A stretch of DNA of 64,000 nt from Asanoa hainanensis (GTDB lineage Bacteria > Actinomycetota > Actinomycetes > Mycobacteriales > Micromonosporaceae). Position numbers and translations under genes: made by a program. Location: contig NZ_FZPH01000014.1 of NCBI RefSeq assembly GCF_900188485.1, positions 62,001-126,000 of the forward strand, written 5' to 3'. The notes beneath the pieces are model-generated. The model was given only the letters and a program-made list of their open reading frames with translations, searched no databases and was not told the DNA's origin. This document shows, piece by piece, positions 14,867 through 24,662 of this stretch (position 1 is its first letter; the number at the start of each line of letters is the position of its first letter).

Positions 14867-16137
14867 TTGGGGGAGACCAGCGGGGTGCCCGGCCAGCGTA
14901 GCGCGCGGGACGCCGGCGCCGGACGACCGAGATGGAAGCCCTGGGCGTACGGCATGCCGAGCGCGGCGAGCGTCCGTACCTCCAGGGCGTTCTCGACCCC
15001 CTCGGCGATGATGTCGGTGACTCCGGCGCCGGCGGCGAGCAGGCGGACCGCCCGTACCACCGTCGGGTCGGGCAGTCCCGGCTCGTCGTCGTGGAGCAGC
15101 TCCCGGGAGATCTTGATGCCGTCGATCGGCAGCCGGCGGACGCTCGCCAGCGACGAGAACCCGGTGCCGAAGTCGTCGACCAGCACCCGGATGCCGGCCC
15201 GGCGCAGCTCGATGAGTTGGGCGCGGGAGCGGGCCGACGCCAGCAGCGCCGACTCCGTGACCTCGATGCGCAGCTCGTCGCCGGGGATGCCCTCCTCGTC
15301 GAGGGCGCGCAGCACCTGGCCGGCGAAGGCCTCGTCCTCGAGCTGCATGACGCTGACGTTGACCGAGAGCCAGGTGTTGCGGTAGCTGCCGTAGCGGCGC
15401 TTGTCGCGCAACGCCCGGCGGAGCACGCGCAGGCCGATGTCACCGATCAGGCCGTTGCGCTCGGCGGCGGCGATGAACGCGTCCGGCGACACCCAGCCGC
15501 GTTCCTGGTCGGGCCACCGGGCCAGCGCCTCGTGCCCCACGATCCGGCCGCCGTCGAGCGCGACCACGGGCTGGTAGTGCACGGTGAGCCGGTCGGCCTC
15601 GACGGCCCGCCGGAGGTCTATGTCGAGCGAGACCCGCTGGTGGGCCTCGACGTCCATCGGGCCGCGGCAGACGGTGACGGCGCCCGGGGCGCGCCGGCTC
15701 GCGTCCTCCAGGGCGAGGCTGGCGCGGGAGAGCACGGTCTCGCCGTCGTCGCCGGGGCGGGCCGCAGCGGCACCGGCGCTGAGCTGGCCGTACACGGTCG
15801 GAGTCCAGCCGCTGCCCTGCGCGACGAGCTCGTGCATGCGCTTCTCGAGCCCGTCGGGGCTGTCCAGCGCGAGCAACATGTTGCCGTCCGGCAGCACCGC
15901 CAACATGTCGCTCGGGCCGAGGCGCGACCTGATCCGGGTGCCGATCCGGTCGAGGAGCTCGGTGGCCGCGGCGGAGCCCAGGGTGGTGCGGATCTCGCGG
16001 TAGTCGTAGATCGCGAACCGGGCGACCGCGTACCTGGTTCCACGCTCGTCAGAGAGCGTCGCAAGGTGATTACACAGAGTAGTCGGCTCGACCATCGTCG
16101 GCGGAGTGGGCACACGCGTCGTCAGGTCCGCTGTCAC
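14863..16137 (-). CDS. Cyclic-di-GMP phosphodiesterase: degenerate GGDEF plus intact EAL domain
   Basis: A 424-residue cytosolic protein with no membrane segment. Residues ~20-165 have the GGDEF fold (RYAVARFAIYDYREIRTTLG), but the active loop reads LAVLPDGNMLLAL instead of GGDEF, so no cyclase activity is expected. The EAL domain (about 175-415) keeps the catalytic set: HEALARW, LSVNVSVMQLE, RIEVTES, VDDFGTGFSSL, KISRELL, IAEGVEN and AQGFHLGRP. It should hydrolyse c-di-GMP to pGpG, perhaps tuned by GTP on the dead GGDEF. GTG 16137 with AGGGGG seven bases upstream is the best start. Confidence 0.92.
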   Translation of the reverse strand: MTADLTTRVPTPPTMVEPTTLCNHLATLSDERGTRYAVARFAIYDYREIRTTLGSAAATELLDRIGTRIRSRLGPSDMLAVLPDGNMLLALDSPDGLEKRMHELVAQGSGWTPTVYGQLSAGAAAARPGDDGETVLSRASLALEDASRRAPGAVTVCRGPMDVEAHQRVSLDIDLRRAVEADRLTVHYQPVVALDGGRIVGHEALARWPDQERGWVSPDAFIAAAERNGLIGDIGLRVLRRALRDKRRYGSYRNTWLSVNVSVMQLEDEAFAGQVLRALDEEGIPGDELRIEVTESALLASARSRAQLIELRRAGIRVLVDDFGTGFSSLASVRRLPIDGIKISRELLHDDEPGLPDPTVVRAVRLLAAGAGVTDIIAEGVENALEVRTLAALGMPYAQGFHLGRPAPASRALRWPGTPLVSPN

Positions 16138-16379
16138 AATTTCCCCCTGAGCACGTGGGTCGTCCCAGCCGACGGCCCTGCGCACTGTGATTACCGGACG
16201 CCCCACCGTACGTGATGGGCGGGGCAAATCGGGTACCCAAAATGACCGAAATCACCGGCCCCTGACATCTCCCCTGATCGGGGGAATGCCTCGGCTCCAA
16301 AAAGTGTCATACCCCGCGGCTAAAGTTGCCACGGCAGAGATTCTGCAGGTCTTTCATCATGTCAGGAGTGGGTTGGGCT

Positions 16380-19300
16380 GTGGCCGACCGACTGATCGTG
16401 CGCGGCGCGCGGGAGCACAACCTGCGTGACGTCAACCTGGATTTGCCCCGCGACGCCATGATCGTGTTCACCGGGCTGTCCGGGTCCGGCAAGTCGAGCC
16501 TCGCATTCGACACGATCTTCGCAGAGGGTCAGCGACGTTACGTAGAGTCGCTGTCTTCGTACGCTCGGCAGTTCCTCGGCCAGATGGACAAGCCCGACGT
16601 CGACTTCATCGAGGGCCTCAGCCCGGCCGTCTCGATCGACCAGAAGTCGACCTCGCGCAACCCGCGCTCGACGGTCGGCACCATCACCGAGGTCTACGAC
16701 TACCTGCGGCTGCTCTACGCGCGGGTCGGCGAGCCGCACTGTCCGGTCTGTGGCGAGCCGATCGCCCGGCAGAGCCCGCAGCAGATCGTCGACCGGGTGC
16801 TCGCGATGCCCGAGGGCACCCGCTTCCAGGTGCTCGCGCCGGTGGTCCGCGGCCGCAAGGGCGAATACGTCGACCTGTTCGCCGAGCTCCAGTCCAAGGG
16901 CTTCGCGCGGGCCCGCGTCGACGGCGTCGTGCACCCGTTGACCGAGCCGCCCAAGCTCAAGAAGCAGGAGAAGCACACCATCGAGGTGGTCGTCGACCGG
17001 CTCGCGGTGAAGGCGTCCGCCAAGCAGCGGATGACCGACTCGATCGAGACCGCGCTGCGGCTGGCCGCCGGTGTGGTGCTGCTCGAGTTCGTCGACGAGC
17101 CCGACGACTCGCCGGCCCGCGAGCGCATCTTCTCCGAGCACCTGGCCTGCCCCAACGACCACCCGCTGGCGATCGAAGACCTCGAGCCCCGGGTGTTCTC
17201 GTTCAACTCTCCCTACGGCGCCTGCCCGGAGTGCACCGGCATCGGCACCAAGAAAGAGGTCGACCCCGAGCTCGTGGTCCCCGACCCCGAGCGCACGCTG
17301 CGCGAGGGCGCGATCCAGCCGTGGTCGACCAGCCAGACACTCGAATACTTCCTGCGTCTGCTGCAGGCGCTGGGCGACGCCGAGCACTTCGACCTCGACA
17401 CGCCGTGGCGCGCCCTGTCCAACCGGGCGCAGAAGACGATCCTCTACGGCTCCAACGACCAGGTGCACGTCCGCTACCGCAACAAGTACGGTCGCGAGCG
17501 CTCCTACTACACGGGCTTCGAGGGTGCGATCCAGTGGATCGAGCGCCGGCACGGTGACACCGAGTCCGAGTGGTCGCGCGACAAATACGAGGGCTACATG
17601 CGCGACGTGCCGTGCCCGGTCTGTGGCGGCGCGCGGCTCAAGCCCGAGGTGCTCGCGGTCACCATCGACGGCAAGAACATCGCCGAGGTCACCGGCATGT
17701 CCGTCGGCGACTGCGCCGAGCTGCTCGGCGCGATGGTGCTCAACGACCGGCAGAAGCTGATCGCCGAGCGGGTGCTCAAGGAGATCAACGCCCGGCTGCG
17801 GTTCCTGGTCGACGTGGGTCTCGACTACCTGTCGCTCGACCGGCCGGCCGGCACCCTGTCCGGCGGCGAGGCGCAGCGCATCCGGCTGGCCACCCAGATC
17901 GGCTCGGGCCTGGTCGGCGTGCTCTACGTGCTCGACGAGCCGTCGATCGGCCTGCACCAGCGCGACAACCATCGGCTGATCGAGACGCTGGTCCGGCTGC
18001 GCCGGCTCGGCAACACGCTGATCGTGGTCGAGCACGACGAAGACACGATCCGCACGGCCGACTGGGTCGTCGACATCGGCCCGGGCGCGGGCGAGCACGG
18101 TGGCGAGATCGTCCACAGTGGCTCCTTCGAGGACCTGCTGAAGAACGAGACCTCGGTGACCGGCGCCTACCTGTCAGGCCGCCGGCAGATCCCGACCCCG
18201 ATGATCCGCCGGCCGGCCACGCCCGGTCGCGAGCTGGTCGTGGTCGGCGCGCGCGAGCACAACCTCAAGAACCTGACGGTGCCGTTCCCGCTGGGCCAGT
18301 TCATCGCGGTCACGGGCGTCAGCGGCTCGGGCAAGTCGACGCTGGTCAACGACATCCTCTACACGGTGCTGGCCAACCAGCTCAACGGCGCGCGCCTCGT
18401 GCCGGGCCGACACCTGCGGGTCACCGGCCTCGACGACCTCGACAAGGTGGTCGGCGTCGACCAGTCGCCGATCGGCCGCACACCACGCTCCAACCCCGCG
18501 ACCTACACGGGCGTCTTCGACAACATCCGCAAGCTGTTCGCCGAGACCACCGAGGCGAAGGTCCGCGGCTACGGCCCGGGCCGGTTCTCCTTCAACGTCA
18601 AGGGCGGCCGCTGCGAGAACTGCGCGGGCGACGGCACAATCAAGATCGAGATGAACTTCCTCCCGGACGTGTACGTGCCGTGCGAGGTCTGCAAGGGCGC
18701 CCGCTACAACCGCGAGACGCTCGAGGTGCACTACAAGGGCCGCACGATCTCCGAGGTCCTGGAGATGCCGATCGAGGAGGCGTCGACCTTCTTCGAGGCC
18801 ATCCCGGCGATCCACCGCCACTTGAAGACGCTGGTCGACGTGGGCCTGGGCTACGTCCGCCTGGGCCAGCCGGCCCCCACCCTCTCGGGCGGCGAGGCCC
18901 AGCGGGTCAAGCTGGCGTCGGAGCTACAGAAGCGCTCGACCGGCCGCACGGTCTACGTCCTCGACGAGCCCACCACAGGCCTGCACTTCGAAGACATAAG
19001 GAAGCTGCTCAAGGTCCTGGAGAGCCTGGTCGACAAGGGCAACACGGTCATCGTCATCGAACACAACCTCGACGTCATCAAAACCGCCGACTGGATCATC
19101 GACATGGGCCCGTCCGGCGGCCACCGCGGCGGCCTGGTCCTGGCGGCCGGTACCCCCGAGGAGATCGCCGAGGTCCCGGAGAGCGCGACGGGCCAGTTCC
19201 TACGCCACACGCTGGAACTGACGGGCCCGGCCAAGGGCTCAGAGAAGGCCACCGCGCGAGCAGCGAAGGCCAACGGCACCAACGGCAAAGCAGCCGGGGC

Positions 19301-19646
19301 CGGCAACGGCAAGCCCGCGGGTGCCGGCAACGGCAAGGCAGGCGCGGCCGCGGGGGCCAACGGCAAGGCGGACGCGGGGACGGCCACCAACGGCAAGGCC
19401 GCAGCGGGCAACGGCCGGGCGACGAAGCCGAAGCCGGCCACGGCGGCGAAGACCACCGCGGCAAAGGCAACCAAGACCGCCGCAGCCAAGGCCACGACGG
19501 CCAAGACAACGGCCGCGAAGGCGGCCAAGACAACAAGCACCACCCGGTCCAAGCCCACGCCGGCGGCGGAGGAGAAGCCGGCGAAGAAGGCCGCAGCACC
19601 CCGCGCCCGGACCGGCTCGAAGGCCACGACGCGGACGCGCGGCTAG
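16380..19646 (+). CDS. uvrA: Excinuclease ABC subunit A with long basic C-terminal tail
   Basis: The damage-recognition ATPase of nucleotide excision repair, partner of UvrB. In order: Walker [10 protein letters not shown] (residue 32), zinc module CPVCGEPI (121), [12 protein letters not shown] (493), second Walker [10 protein letters not shown] (646), zinc module [10 protein letters not shown] (about 745), and a second [15 protein letters not shown]. The conserved protein ends near residue 950, but the frame continues to 1088 with ~137 residues of Ala, Lys, Gly, Thr: first AGNGK/ANGK repeats, then [15 protein letters not shown]-like histone-H1-style sequence. GTG 16380 ([15 protein letters not shown]) with AGGAG 11 nt upstream fits better than ATG 16359. 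No LexA-type box was seen upstream. Confidence 0.97.
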   Translation: MADRLIVRGAREHNLRDVNLDLPRDAMIVFTGLSGSGKSSLAFDTIFAEGQRRYVESLSSYARQFLGQMDKPDVDFIEGLSPAVSIDQKSTSRNPRSTVGTITEVYDYLRLLYARVGEPHCPVCGEPIARQSPQQIVDRVLAMPEGTRFQVLAPVVRGRKGEYVDLFAELQSKGFARARVDGVVHPLTEPPKLKKQEKHTIEVVVDRLAVKASAKQRMTDSIETALRLAAGVVLLEFVDEPDDSPARERIFSEHLACPNDHPLAIEDLEPRVFSFNSPYGACPECTGIGTKKEVDPELVVPDPERTLREGAIQPWSTSQTLEYFLRLLQALGDAEHFDLDTPWRALSNRAQKTILYGSNDQVHVRYRNKYGRERSYYTGFEGAIQWIERRHGDTESEWSRDKYEGYMRDVPCPVCGGARLKPEVLAVTIDGKNIAEVTGMSVGDCAELLGAMVLNDRQKLIAERVLKEINARLRFLVDVGLDYLSLDRPAGTLSGGEAQRIRLATQIGSGLVGVLYVLDEPSIGLHQRDNHRLIETLVRLRRLGNTLIVVEHDEDTIRTADWVVDIGPGAGEHGGEIVHSGSFEDLLKNETSVTGAYLSGRRQIPTPMIRRPATPGRELVVVGAREHNLKNLTVPFPLGQFIAVTGVSGSGKSTLVNDILYTVLANQLNGARLVPGRHLRVTGLDDLDKVVGVDQSPIGRTPRSNPATYTGVFDNIRKLFAETTEAKVRGYGPGRFSFNVKGGRCENCAGDGTIKIEMNFLPDVYVPCEVCKGARYNRETLEVHYKGRTISEVLEMPIEEASTFFEAIPAIHRHLKTLVDVGLGYVRLGQPAPTLSGGEAQRVKLASELQKRSTGRTVYVLDEPTTGLHFEDIRKLLKVLESLVDKGNTVIVIEHNLDVIKTADWIIDMGPSGGHRGGLVLAAGTPEEIAEVPESATGQFLRHTLELTGPAKGSEKATARAAKANGTNGKAAGAGNGKPAGAGNGKAGAAAGANGKADAGTATNGKAAAGNGRATKPKPATAAKTTAAKATKTAAAKATTAKTTAAKAAKTTSTTRSKPTPAAEEKPAKKAAAPRARTGSKATTRTRG

Positions 19647-19650
19647 GGAG

Positions 19651-20540
19651 TCGTTGGGCTCGGCGCCCGGATCGGGGGCGCGCGGTCAGGGGTGGTTGGG
19701 GCCTGGCGCCGGATCGGGGTTGTCGGCCGCCGTGCAAGCGCGCGGCCAAGGGCGGTCCGGCTTCGCGTCCATTTCGGTTCGAGGGTTGGTACGCGCGACG
19801 CGCTGGGATCGTCGGGTTCGGCGCCCGGGTCGGGGGCGTGCGGTCACGGGTGGTTGGGGCCTGGCGCCGGATCGGGGTTGCCGGCCACAGCGCGAGCGCG
19901 CGGCCAAGGGCGATCGGGCTTCGCGTCCATATCGATTCGCGCGCGACGGCCTGGGGATCGTCGGGTTCGGCGCCCGGATCGGTGTTGCCGGCTGGCGCGC
20001 GGCTAAGGGCGGTCGGGCTTCGCGTCCATTTCGGTTCGAGGGTTGGCACGCGCGACGCGCTGGGGACACGCGCGACGCGCTGGGGAATCGTCGGGCTCGG
20101 CGGCCTGCCGAGCGGGCGCGCGGTTTGTGATCGTTGGCCCCGCGCCCGCGCTGGTTCGAAGGCGGAGACGTGGCGTGGCTTCGGATCGTGGGCTTCCCAC
20201 CTAGCTCGCGATCTGCGGCTGCAGTTGGGGCCTCACGACCTGCGGTTAGTAAGCGCTTACCAACCGCAGGTGAGTGAGCGCCCACTACCGCCCGGCGGGT
20301 AAGCGCTTGGCGCCCGGATCGGCGGCGCGCGGCCGGTGGTAGTTGGGCATCGCGTCCCGCATCCGGTTGAGGGCTGCGACTCGCGACGCGCTGGGGAGGG
20401 TTCGGAGGCCGGGACGTCGGCCTGGCTTTGGGCCGTGGGCTTGGTGCCTCGATCGGCATCTGCGGCTGCCGTGCGGGCGTGCGGTCAGGGGGTTGGGCGC
20501 AGCGCCCGGATCGGGTCGACGGTGGAGACGTGGGTCCGCG
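19651..20540. repeat. Degenerate direct repeats filling the gap after uvrA
   Basis: The gene-free stretch 19647-20801 is dominated by decayed repeats. The block TCGTCGGGTTCGGCGCCCGG, or near matches, occurs at 19651, 19809, 19958 and 20088 (spacings 158, 149 and 130 bp), with weaker copies around 20307 and 20497. Each copy is accompanied by GCGCGGCCAAGGGC, CTTCGCGTCCAT (19761, 19919, 20018) and CGCGACGCGCTGGG. Open frames here have no family signature and change frame from copy to copy, so I do not call genes. Confidence 0.75.
20239..20311. promoter_or_regulatory. LacI-type operator palindrome plus half-conserved second copy
   Basis: A 32-bp near-perfect palindrome at 20239-20270: arms CCTGCGGTT and AACCGCAGG flank the perfect 12-mer GTAAGCGCTTAC, with only one mismatched pair between the halves. 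A second GGTAAGCGCTTGGC lies at 20298-20311, its centre 50 bp away. The AAGCGCTT core is the form used by many LacI-family sugar regulators. No sugar gene or LacI gene is adjacent. A transcription-terminator role for the larger hairpin is the alternative. Confidence 0.5.
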
Positions 20541-20666
20541 GACAAGGACTCGGCCACGCCTGCCGTGCCGGCCCAGGTCGCGCATTGCCGATGACGGCGG
20601 TATGCGTGGCCCTGCCGTCGATGTCGGGATGTGTCGGCCATCCCGGCCGCAGCATCTGCCAGGACC

Positions 20667-20707
20667 TACGTGTTGTTGCATGTCCGTACGTGCAACAACA
20701 CGTACGG
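20667..20707. other. Two overlapping, mutually exclusive hairpins
   Basis: TACGTGTTGTTGCA (20667-20680) is exactly complementary to TGCAACAACACGTA (20691-20704) across a 10-nt loop. The same right arm also takes part in a second perfect hairpin, CCGTACGTG (20684-20692) with CACGTACGG (20699-20707) around CAACAA. Both cannot form at once. There is no coding frame across it. It could be an attenuator-like RNA, a recombination site or a binding site for a dimeric protein; nothing adjacent decides. Confidence 0.55.
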
Positions 20708-20801
20708 TCCGCAGAACACGCCTTCGTCTCTGCGTGAACGCGCGGGCGGACCCTGTGCGGAGCGACATTCCCCTCCCGTGCGACCTGATGAGGCGCCGCG
20801 G

Positions 20802-20969
20802 TCAGAGCGTTGACGGGCCGCCTTCCATGCCGAAGAGCCAGTGCCGGTCGGGGTGTGGGGTCGGTGGCAGCTTGTCGTCGATCAGCCGCGTGATGGCCTC
20901 CGTGGCTACGTGGCCCGCCTCGCCGATGATCACGTCGTAGGCCCAGAACCAGCGTCCGCCGTACTCGAC
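20802..20969 (-). pseudogene. C-terminal remnant of an unrecognised gene
   Basis: On the minus strand, from 20969 to the TGA at 20802, there is a 55-residue run with good codon bias and protein-like composition: VEYGGRWFWAYDVIIGEAG, then ATEAITRLIDDKLPPTP and HPDRHWLFGMEGG. It is preceded directly by an in-frame TAG and has no start codon, so it looks like the 3' end of a gene whose 5' part has been lost. I do not recognise the family. It sits just downstream of the APH-like gene, on the same strand. Confidence 0.5.
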
Positions 20970-20982
20970 CTAGCCTGTTTGC

Positions 20983-21948
20983 TCATAGGTTCGCCAGCGT
21001 TCGGGCCTCGCGCATGATGGCCGCGCCGCCCTCGACGTTGCCGTGGTGTGCTGCCCACAGGGCCGTTTCGACTCGGCGGGCTGCGGACCACTGGGCGATG
21101 CGGTCGCCGGATATCGACAGCTCGGCGGCCAGCAGCGCGATGCGGGAGCGGAGCTCCCGGGCCGGGTCAGACGTCGAGAACGGGTCGTCGATCTGTTCCA
21201 GCAGCGGCCACGGGTCGTACGCCGGGTCTCCCGTCATCGGTTTCGGGTCGATCGCGAGCCAGGTCCCCGACCGCCCGGAGAGGATGTTGCCCGGGTTGAA
21301 GTCGCCGTGCAGCAGGACCGTGCGGTCGGCCGACGCCGGCAACTCGCGGAGCAGGCGGGCGCCCTCGGCTACCAGTCCCGGGTCGTAGCCCGGCCGCACG
21401 ACGGCCATTCGCTCCTCGACCAGGTCCGCCCACTCGGCGGTGACCGTGCCCAACTCCTCGAAGGTCCCCGCAGGCGGCACGTTCCACAACTGCCGAAGGA
21501 CGCCGCAACCCGCCCGCAGGGCGGAGGCCGCGTCCAGGCCCGCTGAGCCCAGCGGCTCCCCGGGCACACATCGCTCCAGGAGGAGCGCGTGCCGGACAGG
21601 GTCCTCCGCCAGCAACCGCACGGCGCCGTGGCCCGCCCAACGTCGCAGCGCTGCGGGCTCGCCGAGCATCTCCCGGTGTGGCCACCCGATCTTCACGATC
21701 ACCGGGGCGCCGTCCGGCAGCGCCGCCGGTGCGACCCAGCTGCACGAGCCACCGTGCACCGGCGGAGACAGCGACAGGCCGAACTCGTCGCGGACCTCCG
21801 AGATCAGGGCCGGCAGCGACGCCAACCACGGCTCGGCCTCGGCCAACCGACCGAGTTGACGGACCACGGGCAGCGTCGGCGGCAAAAGCGCGAGCGACGC
21901 GACGTGTATCTCTATCTCGACCGCCTCCCAGCAGGGCACAAGCTTCAA
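20983..21948 (-). CDS. Aminoglycoside/hydroxyurea phosphotransferase, APH(6)-like
   Basis: A protein of about 321 residues in the streptomycin 6-kinase (APH_6_hur) family. The kinase-like catalytic loop is LLHGDFNPGNILSGRSGTW and the metal-binding DPKPMTGDPAYDPWPLL follows, both close to the family pattern. The ATP-binding lobe has PVIVKIGWPHREM with the Lys and LLLERCVPGEPLG. It could phosphorylate streptomycin-like substrates, but genomic copies often have no measured resistance role. The start is uncertain: TTG 21948 and GTG 21939 are both possible and neither has a strong ribosome binding site. Confidence 0.87.
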   Translation of the reverse strand: MKLVPCWEAVEIEIHVASLALLPPTLPVVRQLGRLAEAEPWLASLPALISEVRDEFGLSLSPPVHGGSCSWVAPAALPDGAPVIVKIGWPHREMLGEPAALRRWAGHGAVRLLAEDPVRHALLLERCVPGEPLGSAGLDAASALRAGCGVLRQLWNVPPAGTFEELGTVTAEWADLVEERMAVVRPGYDPGLVAEGARLLRELPASADRTVLLHGDFNPGNILSGRSGTWLAIDPKPMTGDPAYDPWPLLEQIDDPFSTSDPARELRSRIALLAAELSISGDRIAQWSAARRVETALWAAHHGNVEGGAAIMREARTLANL

Positions 21949-22075
21949 TCAGTATCGTGCCTCGAACCAAATGTCCTGACCCGCGCGTGATGAACCGGGG
22001 GCCGCCGACCTGCGTATGGGTTGGCGGGGAAGTCAAACATTCAACCGACCGTGCGGCCGAGGAGAGGCATAGCGG

Positions 22076-22549
22076 ATGAGTAGGGAAGAGGCGGTGACCA
22101 GCCGGCGCACGCTGCTGGCCGGCGTGGGAGCGGTGGGGGCCGTGTCCGTGCTGGCGGCCTGTGGCAGTGACGACCCGGCCGGGTCCGGGGCCGCCACCAA
22201 CGGTGGCAGCAACCCGGAACCCACCGACCAGGCGGAGGAGCCGAGCGGCGACACTGGTGGCGGCGAGGTCGTGGGCAAGGTGGCCGACGTGCCGGTCGGA
22301 GGCGGCGCGATCTTCGCGGCGACCGAGATGGTGGTGACGCAGCCGACCGCGGGGCAGTTCCACGGGTTCCGGGCGGTCTGCACCCACCAGGGTTGCCCGA
22401 TCGCCAGCGTCGACAGTGGCACGATCAACTGCAGTTGCCACGGCAGCAAGTTCTCGCTGGACACCGGCGAGCCGCGTAACGGGCCGGCCACCCGGGCCCT
22501 GACGGAGCGCCAGGTCACGGTCAAGGGCGACGACATCGTCCTGGCTTGA
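22076..22549 (+). CDS. Rieske (2Fe-2S) lipoprotein, Tat-exported
   Basis: A 157-residue protein. The N-terminus has a twin-arginine signal ([20 protein letters not shown]) ending at a lipobox with Cys29, then a Gly/Pro/Glu-rich linker to about residue 65. The Rieske domain has both cluster motifs: CTHQGCPI starting at Cys102 and CSCHGSKFS, giving two Cys and two His ligands. It should be an electron carrier anchored to the outer face of the membrane; its partner is not encoded nearby. A GGAGAGG ribosome binding site precedes ATG 22076. Confidence 0.93.
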   Translation: MSREEAVTSRRTLLAGVGAVGAVSVLAACGSDDPAGSGAATNGGSNPEPTDQAEEPSGDTGGGEVVGKVADVPVGGGAIFAATEMVVTQPTAGQFHGFRAVCTHQGCPIASVDSGTINCSCHGSKFSLDTGEPRNGPATRALTERQVTVKGDDIVLA

Positions 22550-22572
22550 CGGAGGGCCGGCGGGTCGGCCAC

Positions 22573-22590
22573 CAAGATCAAAGGATCTTG
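22573..22590. promoter_or_regulatory. Dyad CAAGATC-4-GATCTTG upstream of uvrC
   Basis: A perfect 7-bp inverted repeat with spacer AAAG ends 27 bp before the uvrC start, between the Rieske gene and uvrC. The position suits an operator or a short 5'-UTR hairpin. It does not resemble an actinobacterial LexA box. Confidence 0.35.
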
Positions 22591-22617
22591 TCACAGGCGA
22601 GCGATACGCTTTCCACC

Positions 22618-24651
22618 GTGGCTGACCCGTCGACCTACCGGCCCCCATCGGGCTCGATTCCGGACCTTCCGGGCGTCTACCGGTTCCGGGACGCGACCGG
22701 CCGGGTCATCTACGTCGGCAAGGCCAAGAGCCTGCGCAGCCGCCTCAACTCCTACTTCGCCGATCCGTTCGGGCTGCACCAGCGCACCCGCCAGATGGTC
22801 ACCACGGCGACCTCCGTCGACTGGATCACCGTCGGCACCGAGGTCGAGGCGCTCCAGCAGGAATACACCTGGATCAAGGAATACGACCCGCGGTTCAACG
22901 TCCGCTACCGCGACGACAAGTCCTACCCCTACCTGGCCGTCACGCTCGACGAGGAGTTCCCCCGGCTCCAGGTGATGCGGGGCGCCAAGCGCAAGGGCGT
23001 CCGCTACTTCGGCCCCTACTCACACGCCTGGGCCATCCGCGAGACGCTCGACCTGCTGCTCCGGGTCTTCCCGGCGCGCACCTGCTCCAAGGGCGTCTTC
23101 AAGCGGGCCGGCCAGATCGGCCGGCCGTGCCTGCTGGGCTACATCGGCAAGTGCTCGGCGCCCTGCGTCGGCTCCGTGTCCGCCGCCGAGCACCGGCAGA
23201 TCGTCGACGACTTCGTCGACTTCATGGCGGGCAAGACCGACACGTTGGTACGCCGGCTGGAGCGCGAGATGCTCGAGGCCAGCGAGCAGCTCGAGTTCGA
23301 GCGGGCCGCCCGCCTCCGCGACGACGTCGCCGCCCTCCGCCGGGCCATGGAGAAGCAGACCGTCGTGCTCGGCGACGGCACCGACGCCGACGTGGTCGCC
23401 TTCGCGGAGGACCCCCTCGAAGCGGCCGTCCAGGTGTTCCACGTCCGCGGCGGCCGGGTTCGCGGCCAGCGCGGCTGGGTGGTGGAGAAGACCGAAGACC
23501 TGAGCACCGGCGACCTGGTGCACCACTTCTGCTCGCAGGTCTACGGCGGCGAGCAGGGCGAGACCGACGTGCCGCGCGAGCTGCTGGTGCCGGCGGTCCC
23601 GGCCGACGTCGACGCGCTCGCCGACTGGCTCAGCCAGCACCGGGGCAGCCGGGTCACGATGCGGGTGCCGCAGCGGGGCGACAAGAAGGCCCTGCTCGAG
23701 ACGGTGGCCCGCAACGCGCAGGAGGCGCTGACCCGGCACAAGCTCAAGCGCAGCGCCGACCTCACGACCCGCAGCCAGGCGCTGGAGGAGATCGCCGAGG
23801 CGCTCAACATGGACACGGCGCCGCTGCGCATCGAGTGCTACGACATCTCGCAGATCCAGGGCACCGACGTCGTCGCCAGCATGGTCGTCTTCGAAGACGG
23901 GTTAGCCCGCAAGAGTGAATATCGGCACTTCGTCATCAGGGGTGCGACCGACGACCTGTCCGCGATCTCCGAGGTGTTGCGCCGCAGGTTCGCCCGTTAC
24001 CTCGACGCCCGGGCCGAGACCGGCGAGCTCGGCGACGAGATGGAGATCGATCCCGACCGGCCCGGCATCGACCCGCGCACGGGCAAGCCGCGCAAGTTCG
24101 CGTACCCGCCGCAGCTCGTCGTGGTCGACGGTGGCGAGCCCCAGGTGCGGGCGTCCGCCGCGGTCCTGCGCGACCTGGGCATCGACGACATCGCGCTGTG
24201 CGGCCTGGCCAAGCGCCTCGAAGAGGTGTGGGTCCCCGACGATCAGTTCCCGGTCATCATGCCGCGCACGTCCGAGGGTCTCTACCTGCTGCAACGCGTA
24301 CGCGACGAGGCGCACCGCTTCGCCATCACGTTCCACCGGCAGCGCCGTTCCAAGCGGATGACCGTGTCCCAGCTCGACAGCATCCCGGGGCTGGGCGAGA
24401 TCCGCCGCAAGACGCTGCTGCGGCACTTCGGCTCGGTCAAGCGCCTGACCGCGGCCTCGGTCGACGAGATCTCCTCGGTGCCGGGCATCGGCCGGGTCAC
24501 CGCCGAGGCGATCAAGGCAGCCCTGGGCGGCGATCCGGCGACGCCGGCGGAGTCGACACAGGAAACGGAGACGACACCAGAGACGGCGGCGCCGGAGGCG
24601 GCGCCCGGGACGGAAGAGGGCGATGAGTCCGATGTTTACCGCGATGCCTAG
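22618..24651 (+). CDS. uvrC: Excinuclease ABC subunit C
   Basis: A 677-residue nuclease making both incisions in nucleotide excision repair. The GIY-YIG domain at the N-terminus shows [20 protein letters not shown] and a later [21 protein letters not shown]. Then come the Cys-rich [19 protein letters not shown] segment, a UVR coiled coil (about 207-242) for UvrB, the RNase-H-like domain with [20 protein letters not shown] and VVDGGEPQV, and tandem helix-hairpin-helix motifs ([29 protein letters not shown]). The last ~35 residues are a Thr/Glu/Pro-rich acidic tail. GTG 22618 is taken as start, although a weak ribosome binding site leaves some doubt. First gene of the uvrC-rapZ-yvcK-whiA set. 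Confidence 0.96.
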   Translation: MADPSTYRPPSGSIPDLPGVYRFRDATGRVIYVGKAKSLRSRLNSYFADPFGLHQRTRQMVTTATSVDWITVGTEVEALQQEYTWIKEYDPRFNVRYRDDKSYPYLAVTLDEEFPRLQVMRGAKRKGVRYFGPYSHAWAIRETLDLLLRVFPARTCSKGVFKRAGQIGRPCLLGYIGKCSAPCVGSVSAAEHRQIVDDFVDFMAGKTDTLVRRLEREMLEASEQLEFERAARLRDDVAALRRAMEKQTVVLGDGTDADVVAFAEDPLEAAVQVFHVRGGRVRGQRGWVVEKTEDLSTGDLVHHFCSQVYGGEQGETDVPRELLVPAVPADVDALADWLSQHRGSRVTMRVPQRGDKKALLETVARNAQEALTRHKLKRSADLTTRSQALEEIAEALNMDTAPLRIECYDISQIQGTDVVASMVVFEDGLARKSEYRHFVIRGATDDLSAISEVLRRRFARYLDARAETGELGDEMEIDPDRPGIDPRTGKPRKFAYPPQLVVVDGGEPQVRASAAVLRDLGIDDIALCGLAKRLEEVWVPDDQFPVIMPRTSEGLYLLQRVRDEAHRFAITFHRQRRSKRMTVSQLDSIPGLGEIRRKTLLRHFGSVKRLTAASVDEISSVPGIGRVTAEAIKAALGGDPATPAESTQETETTPETAAPEAAPGTEEGDESDVYRDA

Positions 24652-24662
24652 GATTTCGCGTC

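Noticed and set aside
16138-16379. LexA/SOS box upstream of uvrA
   Set aside because: I looked for the TCGAAC-N4-GTTCGA form and found none; only a short CCCC-TGATC-GGGG hairpin is present.
16362-18116. 584-codon open frame antisense to uvrA
   Set aside because: High-GC shadow frame; low-complexity Val/Asp/Arg/Gly composition and no domain, while the plus strand encodes an intact UvrA.
20331-20940. Overlapping small open frames in the gap after uvrA as genes
   Set aside because: Composition follows the repeats, frames are inconsistent between copies and no ribosome binding site or family signature is seen.
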